Shown one piece after another: positions 15,494 through 22,773 of a stretch of DNA of 39,568 nucleotides. Below the pieces are notes generated by a model. The model was not told where the DNA came from and ran no database searches. It saw only the letters and a list, made by a program, of their open reading frames with translations. The stretch is from an uncultured Caryophanales bacterium (lineage in GTDB: Bacteria > Bacillota_I > Bacilli_A > RF39 > UBA660): contig CAMOWA010000013.1 of the NCBI GenBank assembly GCA_946628005.1, forward strand, positions 1 through 39,568. Reading direction: 5' to 3'. Position numbers and translations under genes: made by a program. Positions within the stretch are counted from its first letter, which is position 1. Each line of letters starts with the position of its first letter.

Positions 15494-16715
15494 ATGAGTA
15501 AAAAACAGTTTATGTACGACTATCAATTAGAAGCGGTTAAAAATATGCAAAATGGTTGTATATTAAACGGACGGAGTTGGTTCTGGAAAATCTAGGACCG
15601 CTCTATATTATTATTTCACAAAGCATGGTGGTCAGATTGATATAAATAAGTATGTCGAAATGAAAGACGTTAAAGATTTATATATAATAACTACTGCTAG
15701 AAAACGTGATACATTAGAATGGGAAGCAGAAATGGGCCCTTTTATGCTATCAAAATCAGAACCAAAATTATATAAACATAATGTAATTGTTGATAGTTGG
15801 AATAATATTAAAAAATATGTAGGAGTTCAAAATGCTTTCTTCATATTTGATGAGCAAAGAGTTGTTGGAAGCGGTACTTGGGTAAAATCTTTTCTAAAAA
15901 TTGCAAAACAAAATGAGTGGATATTACTATCAGCTACACCAGGGGATACTTGGTCAGATTATATCCCCGTATTTATAGCTAATGGTTTTTATCGTAATAA
16001 AACAGAATTTTCAAGAGAACATATAATATATTCTAGATTTTCAAAATACCCTAAAATAGATAAATATATAAACACAGGTCGTCTAATAAGATTACGTAAT
16101 AGAATATTAGTTAATATGGATTTTCAAAGAACTACTGTTCCGCATCATGAAATTGTTTATGTAAATTATGATATACAAAAATATAAAAAAGCTATTAGTA
16201 CTAGATGGGATCCATATAAAAATGAACCGATGCAACAGGCTAGTAGTTTATGTTATGTATTACGACGTATTGTAAACGAAAGCGACGAACGAATATTAAA
16301 ATTATTAGAAATATTAGACAAAACGCCTAAAGCAATAATATTTTATAATTTCGATTATGAATTAGATATACTTAAAAACATACATTATGGAAAAGATGTT
16401 GAAATAGCCGAATGGAATGGGCATAAACATCAAGAAATACCAGATTCAGATAAATGGGTATATCTTGTTCAATATAATGCTGGTGCAGAAGGATGGAATT
16501 GTATTAAAACAGATACAATTATATTTTATAGTCAGAATTATTCATATAAAATAATGGAGCAAGCATCTGGTAGAATAAATAGATTAAATACACCATTTAT
16601 TGATCTATATTATTATCATTTTAAAAGTAGAAGCGGTATAGATTTAGCTATAGGTAAAGCATTAAAAGAAAAACGTAATTTTAATGAAGGTAAATGGGTT
16701 AATAAAAATTGGTAG
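15494..16715 (+). CDS. SF2 DNA helicase/ATPase with +1 frameshift at CGG
   Basis: 406 residues when one base is skipped. The ATG at 15494 is behind AAAGGAG. Straight reading stops at 15593-15595 after 33 codons. Skipping the C of the in-frame CGG at 15572 gives 'ILNGGVGSGKSRTALYYY', a perfect Walker A (about residues 26-33). Motif II is FDEQ ('FFIFDEQRVVG'), motif III 'ILLSATPGD', and motif VI 'MEQASGRINRLN', so this is an SF2 (SNF2/DEAD-like) helicase. The shift is essential for the ATP-binding loop. Its stop codon is joined to promoter element 11. Confidence 0.92.
15572..15575 (+). promoter_or_regulatory. CGG +1 frameshift site 3 (CGGA), helicase Walker A
   Basis: In-frame CGG after GGA at codon 27. 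Skipping the C reads GGA GTT GGT TCT GGA AAA TCT, the Walker A loop GVGSGKS. The strongest single proof of the shift, as the motif is universal. Confidence 0.95.
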
Positions 16716-16741
16716 CGAATAAAACGAAGTATATTATGGAG
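16714..16741 (+). promoter_or_regulatory. CGCG-N6-AC element, copy 11
   Basis: AGCGAATAAAAC, six bases, TATTATGGAG; nearly identical to copy 10, including ACGAAGTATATTATG. The ribosome binding site GGAGGTG begins at the last G of TATTATG, so the transcript must start at or before that base. Confidence 0.7.
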
Positions 16742-16751
16742 GTGAAAATCT

Positions 16752-16886
16752 ATGAAAAAATTTTTATTGTTTATAGCAGCTATTATTGGAGGAACTTGGT
16801 TGTTTAAGAAAACATCTGATGTTTACGATAATAGAAAAGATTACAAACAAAAAGTAGATAAGACTAAAGAAATTTGGAAAGATTAA
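16752..16886 (+). CDS. Small single-helix membrane protein
   Basis: A 44-residue protein behind GGAGGTG. Residues 3-18 (KFLLFIAAIIGGTWLF) form one membrane helix or signal anchor; the rest is a charged helix (RKDYKQKVDKTKEIWKD). A one-gene cassette between promoter element 11 and a terminator. Confidence 0.7.
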   Translation: MKKFLLFIAAIIGGTWLFKKTSDVYDNRKDYKQKVDKTKEIWKD

Positions 16887-16896
16887 TAGAAAATTT

Positions 16897-16924
16897 GAGG
16901 TTCAAAATGAGCCTCTTATTTTTT
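16897..16924 (+). terminator. Terminator hairpin
   Basis: GAGGTTC (16897-16903) pairs with GAGCCTC (16909-16915), one wobble, five-base loop, followed by TTATTTTTT. Confidence 0.7.
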
Positions 16925-16938
16925 AGAAAGGAGATAGC

Positions 16939-17202
16939 ATGGAACATAGAATATTCAAAATAAAGAAAAAAGTAAAACATCAAAAAATAGGTGGTAAAAA
17001 ATTTATAGTAGACGAATATATTACACAAACACTAAGTCCAGAAGAAGTTTATAGACAAGCATTAAATGGTAACTTTGCTTGTATGAATTTTATTCAAAGA
17101 AGATCAGATTTTGATTTTGCATTAAACTTCCCATATAAATTATATTATGGGCATGTAGATAATCTTGGGTACATAATTGCGGAAGATGAAATAGAAAAAT
17201 AA
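16939..17202 (+). CDS. Small basic protein, unknown function
   Basis: An 87-residue protein behind AGAAAGGAG. Basic N-terminal half (HRIFKIKKKVKHQKIGGKK), 'ITQTLSPEEVYRQALNGNF' and 'LYYGHVDNLGYIIAEDEIE'. It has the look of a small alpha/beta protein with no membrane segment. No family recognised. It begins directly behind the terminator, so its promoter is unclear. Confidence 0.65.
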   Translation: MEHRIFKIKKKVKHQKIGGKKFIVDEYITQTLSPEEVYRQALNGNFACMNFIQRRSDFDFALNFPYKLYYGHVDNLGYIIAEDEIEK

Positions 17203-17224
17203 ATTATAAAGGAGAAAAAAAAAT

Positions 17225-17476
17225 ATGAATGAACAAAAGTTTGATTTATGTATGAAAATACACAATATTTTAAAGAAAAAAATAAAAGGGAGAATATTTA
17301 TAAGCAAAAATGAAAAGCAAATGTATGTTAATATAAACCCAGGTAATAATATAATGTATAGATGTTCTATAGACGATAGTAATATAAGAACATTATCAGC
17401 TTATGAATTAGCGAATTCTATAGAAACAGATTATAGAACATGGATACATGAACGATTCTTTTATCCATATAATTAA
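17225..17476 (+). CDS. Small protein, unknown function
   Basis: An 83-residue protein behind AAAGGAG. 'FDLCMKIHNILKKKIKGRIF' at the start, a short beta region, and 'SAYELANSIETDYRTWIHERFF' at the end. Soluble; no family recognised. A longer ORF starting at 17448 in another frame overlaps its end, but the true start of that next gene is 17502. Confidence 0.65.
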   Translation: MNEQKFDLCMKIHNILKKKIKGRIFISKNEKQMYVNINPGNNIMYRCSIDDSNIRTLSAYELANSIETDYRTWIHERFFYPYN

Positions 17477-17501
17477 AAATAAAAAGGAGGAATTCAGTAA
17501 T

Positions 17502-17723
17502 ATGGAATTTGTAGATAAAATTGTCGAATTTGACAAATATTGTTCAAAATGTAAATATGAAAATTTAAATGGAGATGGTGAGCCATGTAATACATGTCTG
17601 ACAAATCCTACTAATACTCATTCGAAAAAACCGGTTTGTTTCGAAGAAAAACCTGCTAGGAAAAGAACGATTAAATTCGTAAGGAGGAGTAAAAAACAAA
17701 ATAAATCAGAAAATTTAAAATAA
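17502..17723 (+). CDS. Zinc-ribbon-like small protein
   Basis: A 73-residue protein starting at the ATG behind AAAGGAGG. It carries a CxxC pair (YCSKCKYE), a second CxxC (EPCNTCLTNP) and a further Cys (KKPVCFEEKP), a pattern I know from small phage zinc-ribbon proteins; it ends in a strongly basic tail (RKRTIKFVRRSKKQNKSENL). A nucleic-acid-binding role is likely. Confidence 0.75.
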   Translation: MEFVDKIVEFDKYCSKCKYENLNGDGEPCNTCLTNPTNTHSKKPVCFEEKPARKRTIKFVRRSKKQNKSENLK

Positions 17724-17756
17724 TACTGAATTCTTTTAAATAAAGGAGGATAAATA

Positions 17757-18672
17757 ATGAGCGATGTAGAAATAGAAGTATTTCCAAAAGAAATTAAAAA
17801 CGAAGTAGATAAACTTATCGCTAATATTGTAAAAATAACTGGCGCTTGTCGTGGTGATGTAGAAAAAGCTATGAAAGATTTTTATTTTAATGGCCAAATA
17901 AAAAAATTAGCTACTGGAGTTGATTTATCTGATATAAATGATATGCAAAGTAACCATTATAATTTAATAAATAGCGCAACTGGAGAAAAAATATCCAATG
18001 TTAAACATTTACATCCTATAGATAGTTTTATGCATGCATTAGAATCATTTAATAAGGCATATAACCCAAGCGCTTTATTTAAAAATAAAATATTTAAGGA
18101 GGAAAAAATAATGAAAGTAATGATATCAATGCCAATGAATGGTAAGAAACATAAACAAATAAAAGAAAGAATGAATTATTTAAAGAAAATATTCGAATCT
18201 ATGCATATTGAAGTTATTGATTCAATAATAGAAGAGACTGCTGATCCAGATACATATAATGAGTATAGTCCTGCATTATTTTATATTGGTGAATCAATTA
18301 AATTATTAGGTCAAGTCGACATGTTATATATGGATGATGGATGGCGTTTAGCTAGAGGATGTGTAATAGAACATGATATTGCTAAAAAATATGGTATTAA
18401 AGTAATAGACTCAGAATTTTTTAATGGTGTTACATTAAATATTGAAGAAGATGACGATACAGAAAATGATGATTCTTGCAGTTCTAATCGGGTAATAGAC
18501 CAAGCAAAATACGAATGTACTGCTAAAAATTTTTACCCAATTGGAAGTTGTATTCTTTCTAAAGCAAATCCTGAAAAATCAATGTTTTTCAAACGGTACA
18601 ATATGGGAAAAGATTAAGGATGATTTAAACGATGATGAACAAGAATATAGTTGGTATAAAAGAATAAAATAG
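17757..18672 (+). CDS. Run-on ORF: unknown domain + DUF4406-like domain + tail-type C-terminal motif, with CGG frameshift
   Basis: Starts behind AAAGGAGG. Three parts share one frame. Residues 1-118 are an unknown domain ('ITGACRGDVEKAMKDFY'). Then a DUF4406-like domain begins at an internal start (18111). Last is a short region with 'NFYPIGSCILSKANPEKS...GTIWEKI', which matches the YPVGSIY-NP-GGTWE motif of phage tail proteins. The last motif appears only if the C of the in-frame CGG at 18594 is skipped; straight reading stops at 18615-18617, the shifted frame at 18670-18672, on the next gene's ribosome binding site. An earlier in-frame CGG at 18489 is followed by GG TAA: a shift there would end the protein as ..SSNG. 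Confidence 0.75.
18111..18672 (+). CDS. DUF4406-like protein from internal start
   Basis: The ATG at 18111 sits eight bases behind AAGGAGG (18096-18102), in frame with the upstream ORF that has no stop codon. It contains 'MKVMISMPMNGKKHKQIKER', 'ESIKLLGQVDMLYMDDGW' and 'LARGCVIEHDIAKKYGIKVI', the plan of DUF4406 proteins (nucleoside 2-deoxyribosyltransferase-like fold). About 186 residues with the CGG shift at 18594. Enzymatic activity is not proven. Confidence 0.75.
18489..18495 (+). promoter_or_regulatory. In-frame CGG followed by GGTAA (ambiguous site)
   Basis: Reading AAT CGG GTA ATA continues the ORF; skipping the C gives AAT GGG TAA and stops at once. It is the only in-frame CGG followed by G (CGGG) and the only one where a shift would shorten the protein. 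Confidence 0.5.
18594..18597 (+). promoter_or_regulatory. CGG +1 frameshift site (CGGT), tail-motif junction
   Basis: In-frame CGG after AAA. Skipping the C gives 'MFFKGTIWEKIKDDL', fitting the F-GGTWE-I motif of phage tail proteins, and ends with 'EYSWYKRIK'. Confidence 0.8.
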
Positions 18673-18685
18673 GAGGATAATCAAA

Positions 18686-19297
18686 ATGAATAATAAAATA
18701 ATAATAAACTATGTGAATAATATAAAATATCAAAAAGCAAATAATTTCCCTTTAACTGATAAATATAGTTTAGACGATATCATTAAAGATATTATTAATG
18801 ATAGATGGATGCTAAAACTTTACAATCTAGCAGATATGCCTTTAACATTCACATATTCAAAAACACATGAGATTGCTGATAATGAAAAAGATCAAATATT
18901 AGGATATATGTTAACTGATTCATATAATCTTAAAATAGACCATAGTAAAAGCGATGAATATATAGCAGAACTCTATATTTCATGTAATGACCGAGATAAA
19001 TACGAACTTTTCGAAGCTTTTTGCCATTCTTTAATTCAAGGATTGAACATAAGAGGTTTTTGTGATTTAACAATAATGTTTGATGTTCTTGATGAAAAAG
19101 CGCTTAAAAACAATTCTCGTGCAGATGCAAGCAAATTGCTATTTGATAAAGATTTAGAGGCTTTTATGGTGGTGGATTCTAATTTCGCGACAGCTTCACA
19201 CGTCCAAATAAAAGAATATTATGAAAATAAAATATCAGAATTATTAATGCAAATGAATTATAAAGATACTGGAAATCATATACCTGCTATAGACTAA
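18686..19297 (+). CDS. Protein of unknown function
   Basis: A 203-residue, soluble, mixed alpha/beta protein behind TAGGAGG (which also carries the stop of the gene before). No membrane segment, no motif that I can assign. 'EAFCHSLIQGLNIRGFCDL' and 'ADASKLLFDKDLEAF' are the most compact helical parts. It opens a tightly spaced run of three genes, each separated by a single AGGAGG. Confidence 0.7.
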   Translation: MNNKIIINYVNNIKYQKANNFPLTDKYSLDDIIKDIINDRWMLKLYNLADMPLTFTYSKTHEIADNEKDQILGYMLTDSYNLKIDHSKSDEYIAELYISCNDRDKYELFEAFCHSLIQGLNIRGFCDLTIMFDVLDEKALKNNSRADASKLLFDKDLEAFMVVDSNFATASHVQIKEYYENKISELLMQMNYKDTGNHIPAID

Positions 19298-19309
19298 GGA
19301 GGATTTAAA

Positions 19310-19561
19310 ATGAAAATAATTTTTGAGTTAGATGAGAACAAAGAAGATTTCGATAGAAGTGATTTGGAATACATGGCTCAATTACCAAAAATAAAAAACG
19401 CATTATATGAATTCGGTGATTTATTATCTATAGTTGTTAATAGAAAATTTTATGAAGATACTGATTATTTATCAAAAGATGGTAAAGAATATGTTAATAT
19501 AGAATATATAGAACGTAAAATGTATAATATATGGGATGAAATAAAACATTTAGTAAATTAG
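19310..19561 (+). CDS. Small acidic phage protein
   Basis: An 83-residue protein behind AAGGAGG. 'MKIIFELDENKEDFDRSDLE' followed by two helices ('NALYEFGDLLSIVVNRKFY', 'IERKMYNIWDEIKHLV'). I have seen similar small proteins beginning 'MKVTFEFD' in Firmicutes phages, none with a function. Confidence 0.7.
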   Translation: MKIIFELDENKEDFDRSDLEYMAQLPKIKNALYEFGDLLSIVVNRKFYEDTDYLSKDGKEYVNIEYIERKMYNIWDEIKHLVN

Positions 19562-19572
19562 GAGGATTAAAA

Positions 19573-20067
19573 ATGGATAAATATATTGATAAGTTCACTG
19601 TAATAGAGAATAATCGAAAAGCTAAAGACGAATATGGTCATCATTATGGTTCTAATGAAATAACAATGTCAGTAGACGACATAGCAGCATTATTCAAAGG
19701 TAAAGCATTAGCCTGGGATGATGGCGAGTATACAACTTTTGTTGTGTTAGATAAAAAAGAATTGAAACAAGTATGTGGATCAAAAGAATGGGATACATGT
19801 AGAGTAGAAAAATTAGGTTGCCCTGGTTGTTTTTATGAACAAAAGGAAAATAAATTAGTTGTTCCTATAAGTGAAATCAATCGATTGAAAAATTTAGCTG
19901 TTGAACAAGAAAAACAATTAGATAGTAGTATTGAACGAATTAAACAAAATGAAATAGATAATATAAAAACAGAACACAAAATAATGAAAAGAATAATAAT
20001 AAATCATGGATTATTGGAAACATTATTGAATGATGAAGAATTTATTAAACATTTGAATAAAGAATAA
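19573..20067 (+). CDS. Phage protein with a 'DDIAALFKGKAL' domain and coiled coil
   Basis: A 164-residue protein behind TTAGGAGG. The first 100 residues contain 'ITMSVDDIAALFKGKALAW' and 'YTTFVVLDKKEL', a block recurring in uncharacterised phage proteins, and a Cys set (QVCGSKEWDTC..KLGCPGCFY) that may bind zinc. The rest is a coiled coil. Function unknown. Confidence 0.7.
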   Translation: MDKYIDKFTVIENNRKAKDEYGHHYGSNEITMSVDDIAALFKGKALAWDDGEYTTFVVLDKKELKQVCGSKEWDTCRVEKLGCPGCFYEQKENKLVVPISEINRLKNLAVEQEKQLDSSIERIKQNEIDNIKTEHKIMKRIIINHGLLETLLNDEEFIKHLNKE

Positions 20068-20084
20068 TAGAAGGGAAAATAAAT

Positions 20085-20195
20085 ATGGAAATAGTATGGA
20101 TTGAGGAAGAGCAAATATACATAACAATACCAGATGGCGATATAGCAACACATAAACAAATACATGACTATTATAATATAGAAGGGAGAATATAA
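20085..20195 (+). CDS. Very small protein, 36 residues
   Basis: Encodes a 36-residue protein starting 'MEIVWIEEEQIYITIPDGD' behind AGAAGGGA. It fills the gap between two genes exactly and ends with the next ribosome binding site (GAAGGGAG) inside its last codons, so I take it as real despite its size. No family recognised. Confidence 0.55.
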   Translation: MEIVWIEEEQIYITIPDGDIATHKQIHDYYNIEGRI

Positions 20196-20196
20196 T

Positions 20197-20661
20197 ATGG
20201 GTTTATATACACAAATATTTGGAGAAAATGAAAAAGCAGACAAAATATTAGATTTAATAGATATTAATAGAAGTAATTTTGGTAGGTATAGAGACTGTTG
20301 GTTAAATCCTGAAGGAACTATAGCTACTGTATTATCTAGAGTAGGCGGAGGAAATAGACAAAACTATGAATATGTTTATGAAAATTTAAAATTACATATC
20401 AGATATATAGGTTATAAAGAAGAACCTGGTGATTCTACATATGTATATTTTAATTTTAGTATTCCTGAGAACAAAATAGAAGAAGCTAAAAAGATCGCGC
20501 CTAAAGAAAAACATAAGACTGTTTCCCAAATGTTTCACGATGAAATAAAAGAAGCGGAAGAAGATCCTGAATCTCCAGCTGCTAAAAGGATGGAAAAAAT
20601 TGCTGACCAAATCATGAATGGCGGGACAACTATAGGCAATATAACAATGATTGGTTTGTAA
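20197..20661 (+). CDS. Conserved phage protein with FGRYRDCWL block
   Basis: A 154-residue protein behind GAAGGGAG. Blocks 'ADKILDLIDINRSNFGRYRD', 'VLSRVGGGNRQNYEYVYENL' and 'DSTYVYFNFSIPE' are known to me from many Firmicutes phages as one uncharacterised family (there 'FGRFRDC', 'RNGGGNRE', 'DxTYA'). The C-terminal 45 residues are helical and charged. Confidence 0.8.
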   Translation: MGLYTQIFGENEKADKILDLIDINRSNFGRYRDCWLNPEGTIATVLSRVGGGNRQNYEYVYENLKLHIRYIGYKEEPGDSTYVYFNFSIPENKIEEAKKIAPKEKHKTVSQMFHDEIKEAEEDPESPAAKRMEKIADQIMNGGTTIGNITMIGL

Positions 20662-20672
20662 GGAGGTATTAT

Positions 20673-21206
20673 ATGGAAAAATATATATTTTTGGATGTAG
20701 ATGGAGTTTTAAATAACACAAAATACACTAAGAAAATACATAATAAGTATAATATGCATTTCATATCACACGAAATGCCATTTGATCCTAAATGTTTAAA
20801 ACGTTTATCTAAAATAGTTCATGCAACTGGTGCTAAAGTAATTTTAACATCGTCATGGCGTAAAGATTTAAAATGCGAGGTTGTATTAAAGGCTAGATTA
20901 AAAGAATATGGTGTTAAAATATTTGATATGTTACCATTAAATACACATAGCTCTGAAAGAGGTCATGAAATTAAAAAATGGCTTTATGAAAATGGTGGTA
21001 CAGTTACTACTACACTATATGCTGATAATGTTCCTATAGAGCATGCTGAATCAACAGATTTTAATTATATTATAATAGACGATTACAGTTATGATCTATA
21101 TGATTATTTTTATGAAAGTAAAATAATAATGGTGAACCCAATCAAAGGTTTGAATAATAAAGATATGATTAAAGCTATATATGAATTAAATAATGAAGGT
21201 GATTGA
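20673..21206 (+). CDS. HAD-superfamily phosphatase-like protein
   Basis: A 177-residue protein behind AAGGAGG. It begins with HAD motif I (FLDVDGVLNN, D8 and D10 as nucleophile and acid), has motif II as 'VILTSSWRKD', and motif IV as 'YIIIDDYSYD'. The 'TSSWR' form is typical of the HAD domain of phage and RNA-repair proteins ('Swiss Army Knife' type). It may be a polynucleotide phosphatase, or a nucleotidase; substrate unknown. Confidence 0.88.
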   Translation: MEKYIFLDVDGVLNNTKYTKKIHNKYNMHFISHEMPFDPKCLKRLSKIVHATGAKVILTSSWRKDLKCEVVLKARLKEYGVKIFDMLPLNTHSSERGHEIKKWLYENGGTVTTTLYADNVPIEHAESTDFNYIIIDDYSYDLYDYFYESKIIMVNPIKGLNNKDMIKAIYELNNEGD

Positions 21207-21207
21207 T

Positions 21208-21439
21208 ATGTTAATTAAACAAGATTACGCTGGTAAAAAAGCAAGTGAATATAAATGTGATAAATGTCGGTATACCTATAATAGTTGGATACAAAAATGT
21301 TAAAGCAAATACAGTACGATATAGAGGGGTTATGTATAAACAAGATACCCCAGGTATACAAAAACATTCCATAAGTTTTGATTTATGTGTATCATGTTTT
21401 AAAAAATTAGAGGAGTTTATTAATGGAAACAGGCTATAA
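21208..21439 (+). CDS. Small zinc-binding protein with +1 frameshift at CGG
   Basis: 76 residues when the C of the in-frame CGG at 21268 is skipped. Straight reading stops at 21301-21303 after 31 codons. The start at 21208 follows the previous stop (TGATATG; the upstream gene ends with GAAGGTG as ribosome binding site). The shifted product reads 'YKCDKCGIPIIVGYKNV' and ends 'FDLCVSCFKKLEEFINGN': two CxxC pairs, a typical small zinc-binding phage protein. The straight frame loses the second pair. The shift occurs right after the first CxxC. Confidence 0.85.
21268..21271 (+). promoter_or_regulatory. CGG +1 frameshift site (CGGT), zinc protein
   Basis: In-frame CGG after TGT at codon 21. Skipping the C gives CDKCG and opens the frame up to the second CxxC pair. 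Confidence 0.85.
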
Positions 21440-21602
21440 TGATAATGGTAATATTGTATGTGTATATAAACCATACATATATAAAGAAATAACTAATTTT
21501 TCTAAATTTTATATAGTCAAAAAATTTAACACTGATGAAATCGAGTCTAAAGTTATTTATAAAGAAAAGGTACGGACGCGTCAAAAACACTTACTTATAT
21601 AG
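21423..21602 (+). CDS. Small protein; end depends on an ambiguous CGG
   Basis: Starts inside the end of the previous gene, behind GAGGAG. 'METGYNDNGNIVCVYKPY' and 'ITNFSKFYIVKKFN', 59 residues in the straight frame. An in-frame CGG at 21573 lies nine codons before the stop. Straight reading ends ..VRTRQKHLLI at 21600-21602; skipping the C would give ..VGRVKNTYLYRR ending at 21607-21609. Both stops fall on the next ribosome binding site, so the sequence does not decide. Function unknown. Confidence 0.6.
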   Translation: METGYNDNGNIVCVYKPYIYKEITNFSKFYIVKKFNTDEIESKVIYKEKVRTRQKHLLI

Positions 21603-21614
21603 GAGGTGAGTTGA

Positions 21615-21950
21615 ATGAGTAATTGGATACGCAGAAGAGCATTTTCACGAACTGAACGTTTTAATGAAGAAAGCGATATTAAATACGGTAATAAAAAATT
21701 AGATCAATTTAGTGATGAAGAGCTTAATGATCTTGATAATCGATTAGCTGAATTTGGAGAAGATAGAAAAGGAACTTTAGCATTATTCGGGCTATGTGGG
21801 TTATTAGGTTATGGAGTCGCAAAATCAATAGGTTGGATTATAGATTTAACCGCTACAAAATGGTATCGAAAAGGAGTTTCTGATTTAGTTCGTGAGGAAA
21901 TAAAAGGAGTTCAACGAGATCGACAAAAATTAAAGAGAGAGATTAAATAA
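21615..21950 (+). CDS. Membrane protein with central hydrophobic segment
   Basis: A 111-residue protein behind TAGGAGG. A basic, charged N-terminal half (SNWIRRRAFSRTERF), a hydrophobic stretch at about residues 54-75 (LALFGLCGLLGYGVAKSIGWII) and a charged helix (VREEIKGVQRDRQKLKREIK). The last codons form one arm of the terminator that follows. Confidence 0.7.
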   Translation: MSNWIRRRAFSRTERFNEESDIKYGNKKLDQFSDEELNDLDNRLAEFGEDRKGTLALFGLCGLLGYGVAKSIGWIIDLTATKWYRKGVSDLVREEIKGVQRDRQKLKREIK

Positions 21951-21966
21951 TTTCTCTCTTATTTTT
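21933..21966 (+). terminator. Terminator hairpin
   Basis: AAGAGAGA (21933-21940) pairs with TCTCTCTT (21953-21960), followed by ATTTTT; overlaps the end of the preceding CDS. Confidence 0.7.
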
Positions 21967-21980
21967 ATGGAGTGATAAAA

Positions 21981-22109
21981 ATGTATAAATATTTAATTAT
22001 ATTTGAGGTGGCTGTTATATGCAAAGTTTTAAGTATAATGTTAAACATTATCAGCATATATTTATTATACAAAATAATTAGAGAAATTTTAAAGGAGGAA
22101 CACAAATGA
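21981..22109 (+). CDS. Small membrane protein
   Basis: A 42-residue hydrophobic protein with a weak ribosome binding site (ATGGAGTG). One long membrane segment ('YLIIFEVAVICKVLSIMLNI' and onward to 'IYLLYKII'). It ends in an ATGA overlap with the next gene, whose AAAGGAGG lies inside its last codons. Confidence 0.6.
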   Translation: MYKYLIIFEVAVICKVLSIMLNIISIYLLYKIIREILKEEHK

Positions 22110-22309
22110 CAGCAATAGGTATTATAGGTATGATTATTTTATTTTTAGCATATTTAGTAGCTATGTATATTCTTTTAAGATTTTTTACTTTTCATGCAGA
22201 AAAGAAATTTATGAAAAGAAATGAAGAGGAAGAAAAGATGGAAGAATACTTTGCTAAATATAATGTGAATTATAAAGAAAAGGATGATAATAATGAGGGA
22301 TCCAGATAG
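22106..22309 (+). CDS. Small membrane protein with charged tail
   Basis: A 67-residue protein behind AAAGGAGG. Residues 3-27 form one membrane helix (GIIGMIILFLAYLVAMYILL); the rest is a charged helix (AEKKFMKRNEEEEKMEEYFA). It overlaps the 42-residue gene before it by four bases and the next gene by 17. Confidence 0.7.
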   Translation: MTAIGIIGMIILFLAYLVAMYILLRFFTFHAEKKFMKRNEEEEKMEEYFAKYNVNYKEKDDNNEGSR

Positions 22310-22533
22310 AATTGAACCATTTATGAAGATACTAACAAAAGTATGGAAAGAAAATTGTCCTGATTGGCGTTTCCGGTCAATTCATGTTTAATGTATTGAC
22401 ACCAATTAGTGATCAAGTGTTTTATATGGAAGAACCGGAAATGTTACAACATATTGAAGATTATTTTATATCAACGAATAATATAGGAGATAAACATGGA
22501 AATAATAAAAGAGGGAGAATATCCAGAAAATAA
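22293..22533 (+). CDS. Conserved small phage protein (PDWRFGQ family) with +1 frameshift at CGG
   Basis: 79 residues if the C of the in-frame CGG at 22374 is skipped. Straight reading stops at 22389-22391 after 32 codons. The shifted product reads 'MRDPDRIEPFMKILTKVW', 'CPDWRFGQFMFNVL', 'DQVFYMEEPEMLQHIEDYF'. This agrees with a small phage protein family I know, with the order RDP.RI, PDLRFGQ, D.FY.ED..L. The Gly of RFGQ is the residue read from the shifted GGT. The gene overlaps both neighbours. Function unknown. Confidence 0.88.
22374..22377 (+). promoter_or_regulatory. CGG +1 frameshift site (CGGT), RFGQ motif
   Basis: In-frame CGG after TTC at codon 28. Skipping the C gives RFGQ, the conserved centre of the family, and opens the rest of the gene. 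Confidence 0.9.
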
Positions 22534-22771
22534 TAAGATTATTTGCGAAAAATGCAAATGTGAATTTAAATATTATGATAGCGAAATAATCACTGATATG
22601 ACATCACCAGAAGTAGAAGATCTTGTCGGTGGTTTTGGAGTGCATAAGTACGTACGTTGCCCGACTTGTAATGGGGTATGTACTATCAGTTGTGAATTTA
22701 CAAAATATGAACCATTTAAATGGTTTAAAAACTTTATTAATAAATTTAAAAAACGAAAGGAAGATAAATAA
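22496..22771 (+). CDS. Zinc-ribbon protein
   Basis: A 91-residue protein behind ATAGGAG, overlapping the preceding frameshifted gene by 38 bases. CxxC pairs in 'IICEKCKCEFKYYD' and 'YVRCPTCNGVCTI' make a classic zinc ribbon; the end is basic (FINKFKKRKEDK). Probably binds nucleic acid or a host transcription component. Confidence 0.8.
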   Translation: MEIIKEGEYPENNKIICEKCKCEFKYYDSEIITDMTSPEVEDLVGGFGVHKYVRCPTCNGVCTISCEFTKYEPFKWFKNFINKFKKRKEDK

Positions 22772-22773
22772 AC

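Noticed and set aside
15494-16715. Broken helicase pseudogene with the real start at a later ATG (15660)
   Set aside because: That start would lose the ATP-binding loop, which is perfect in the other frame up to CGG. All other motifs are intact, so decay is unlikely.
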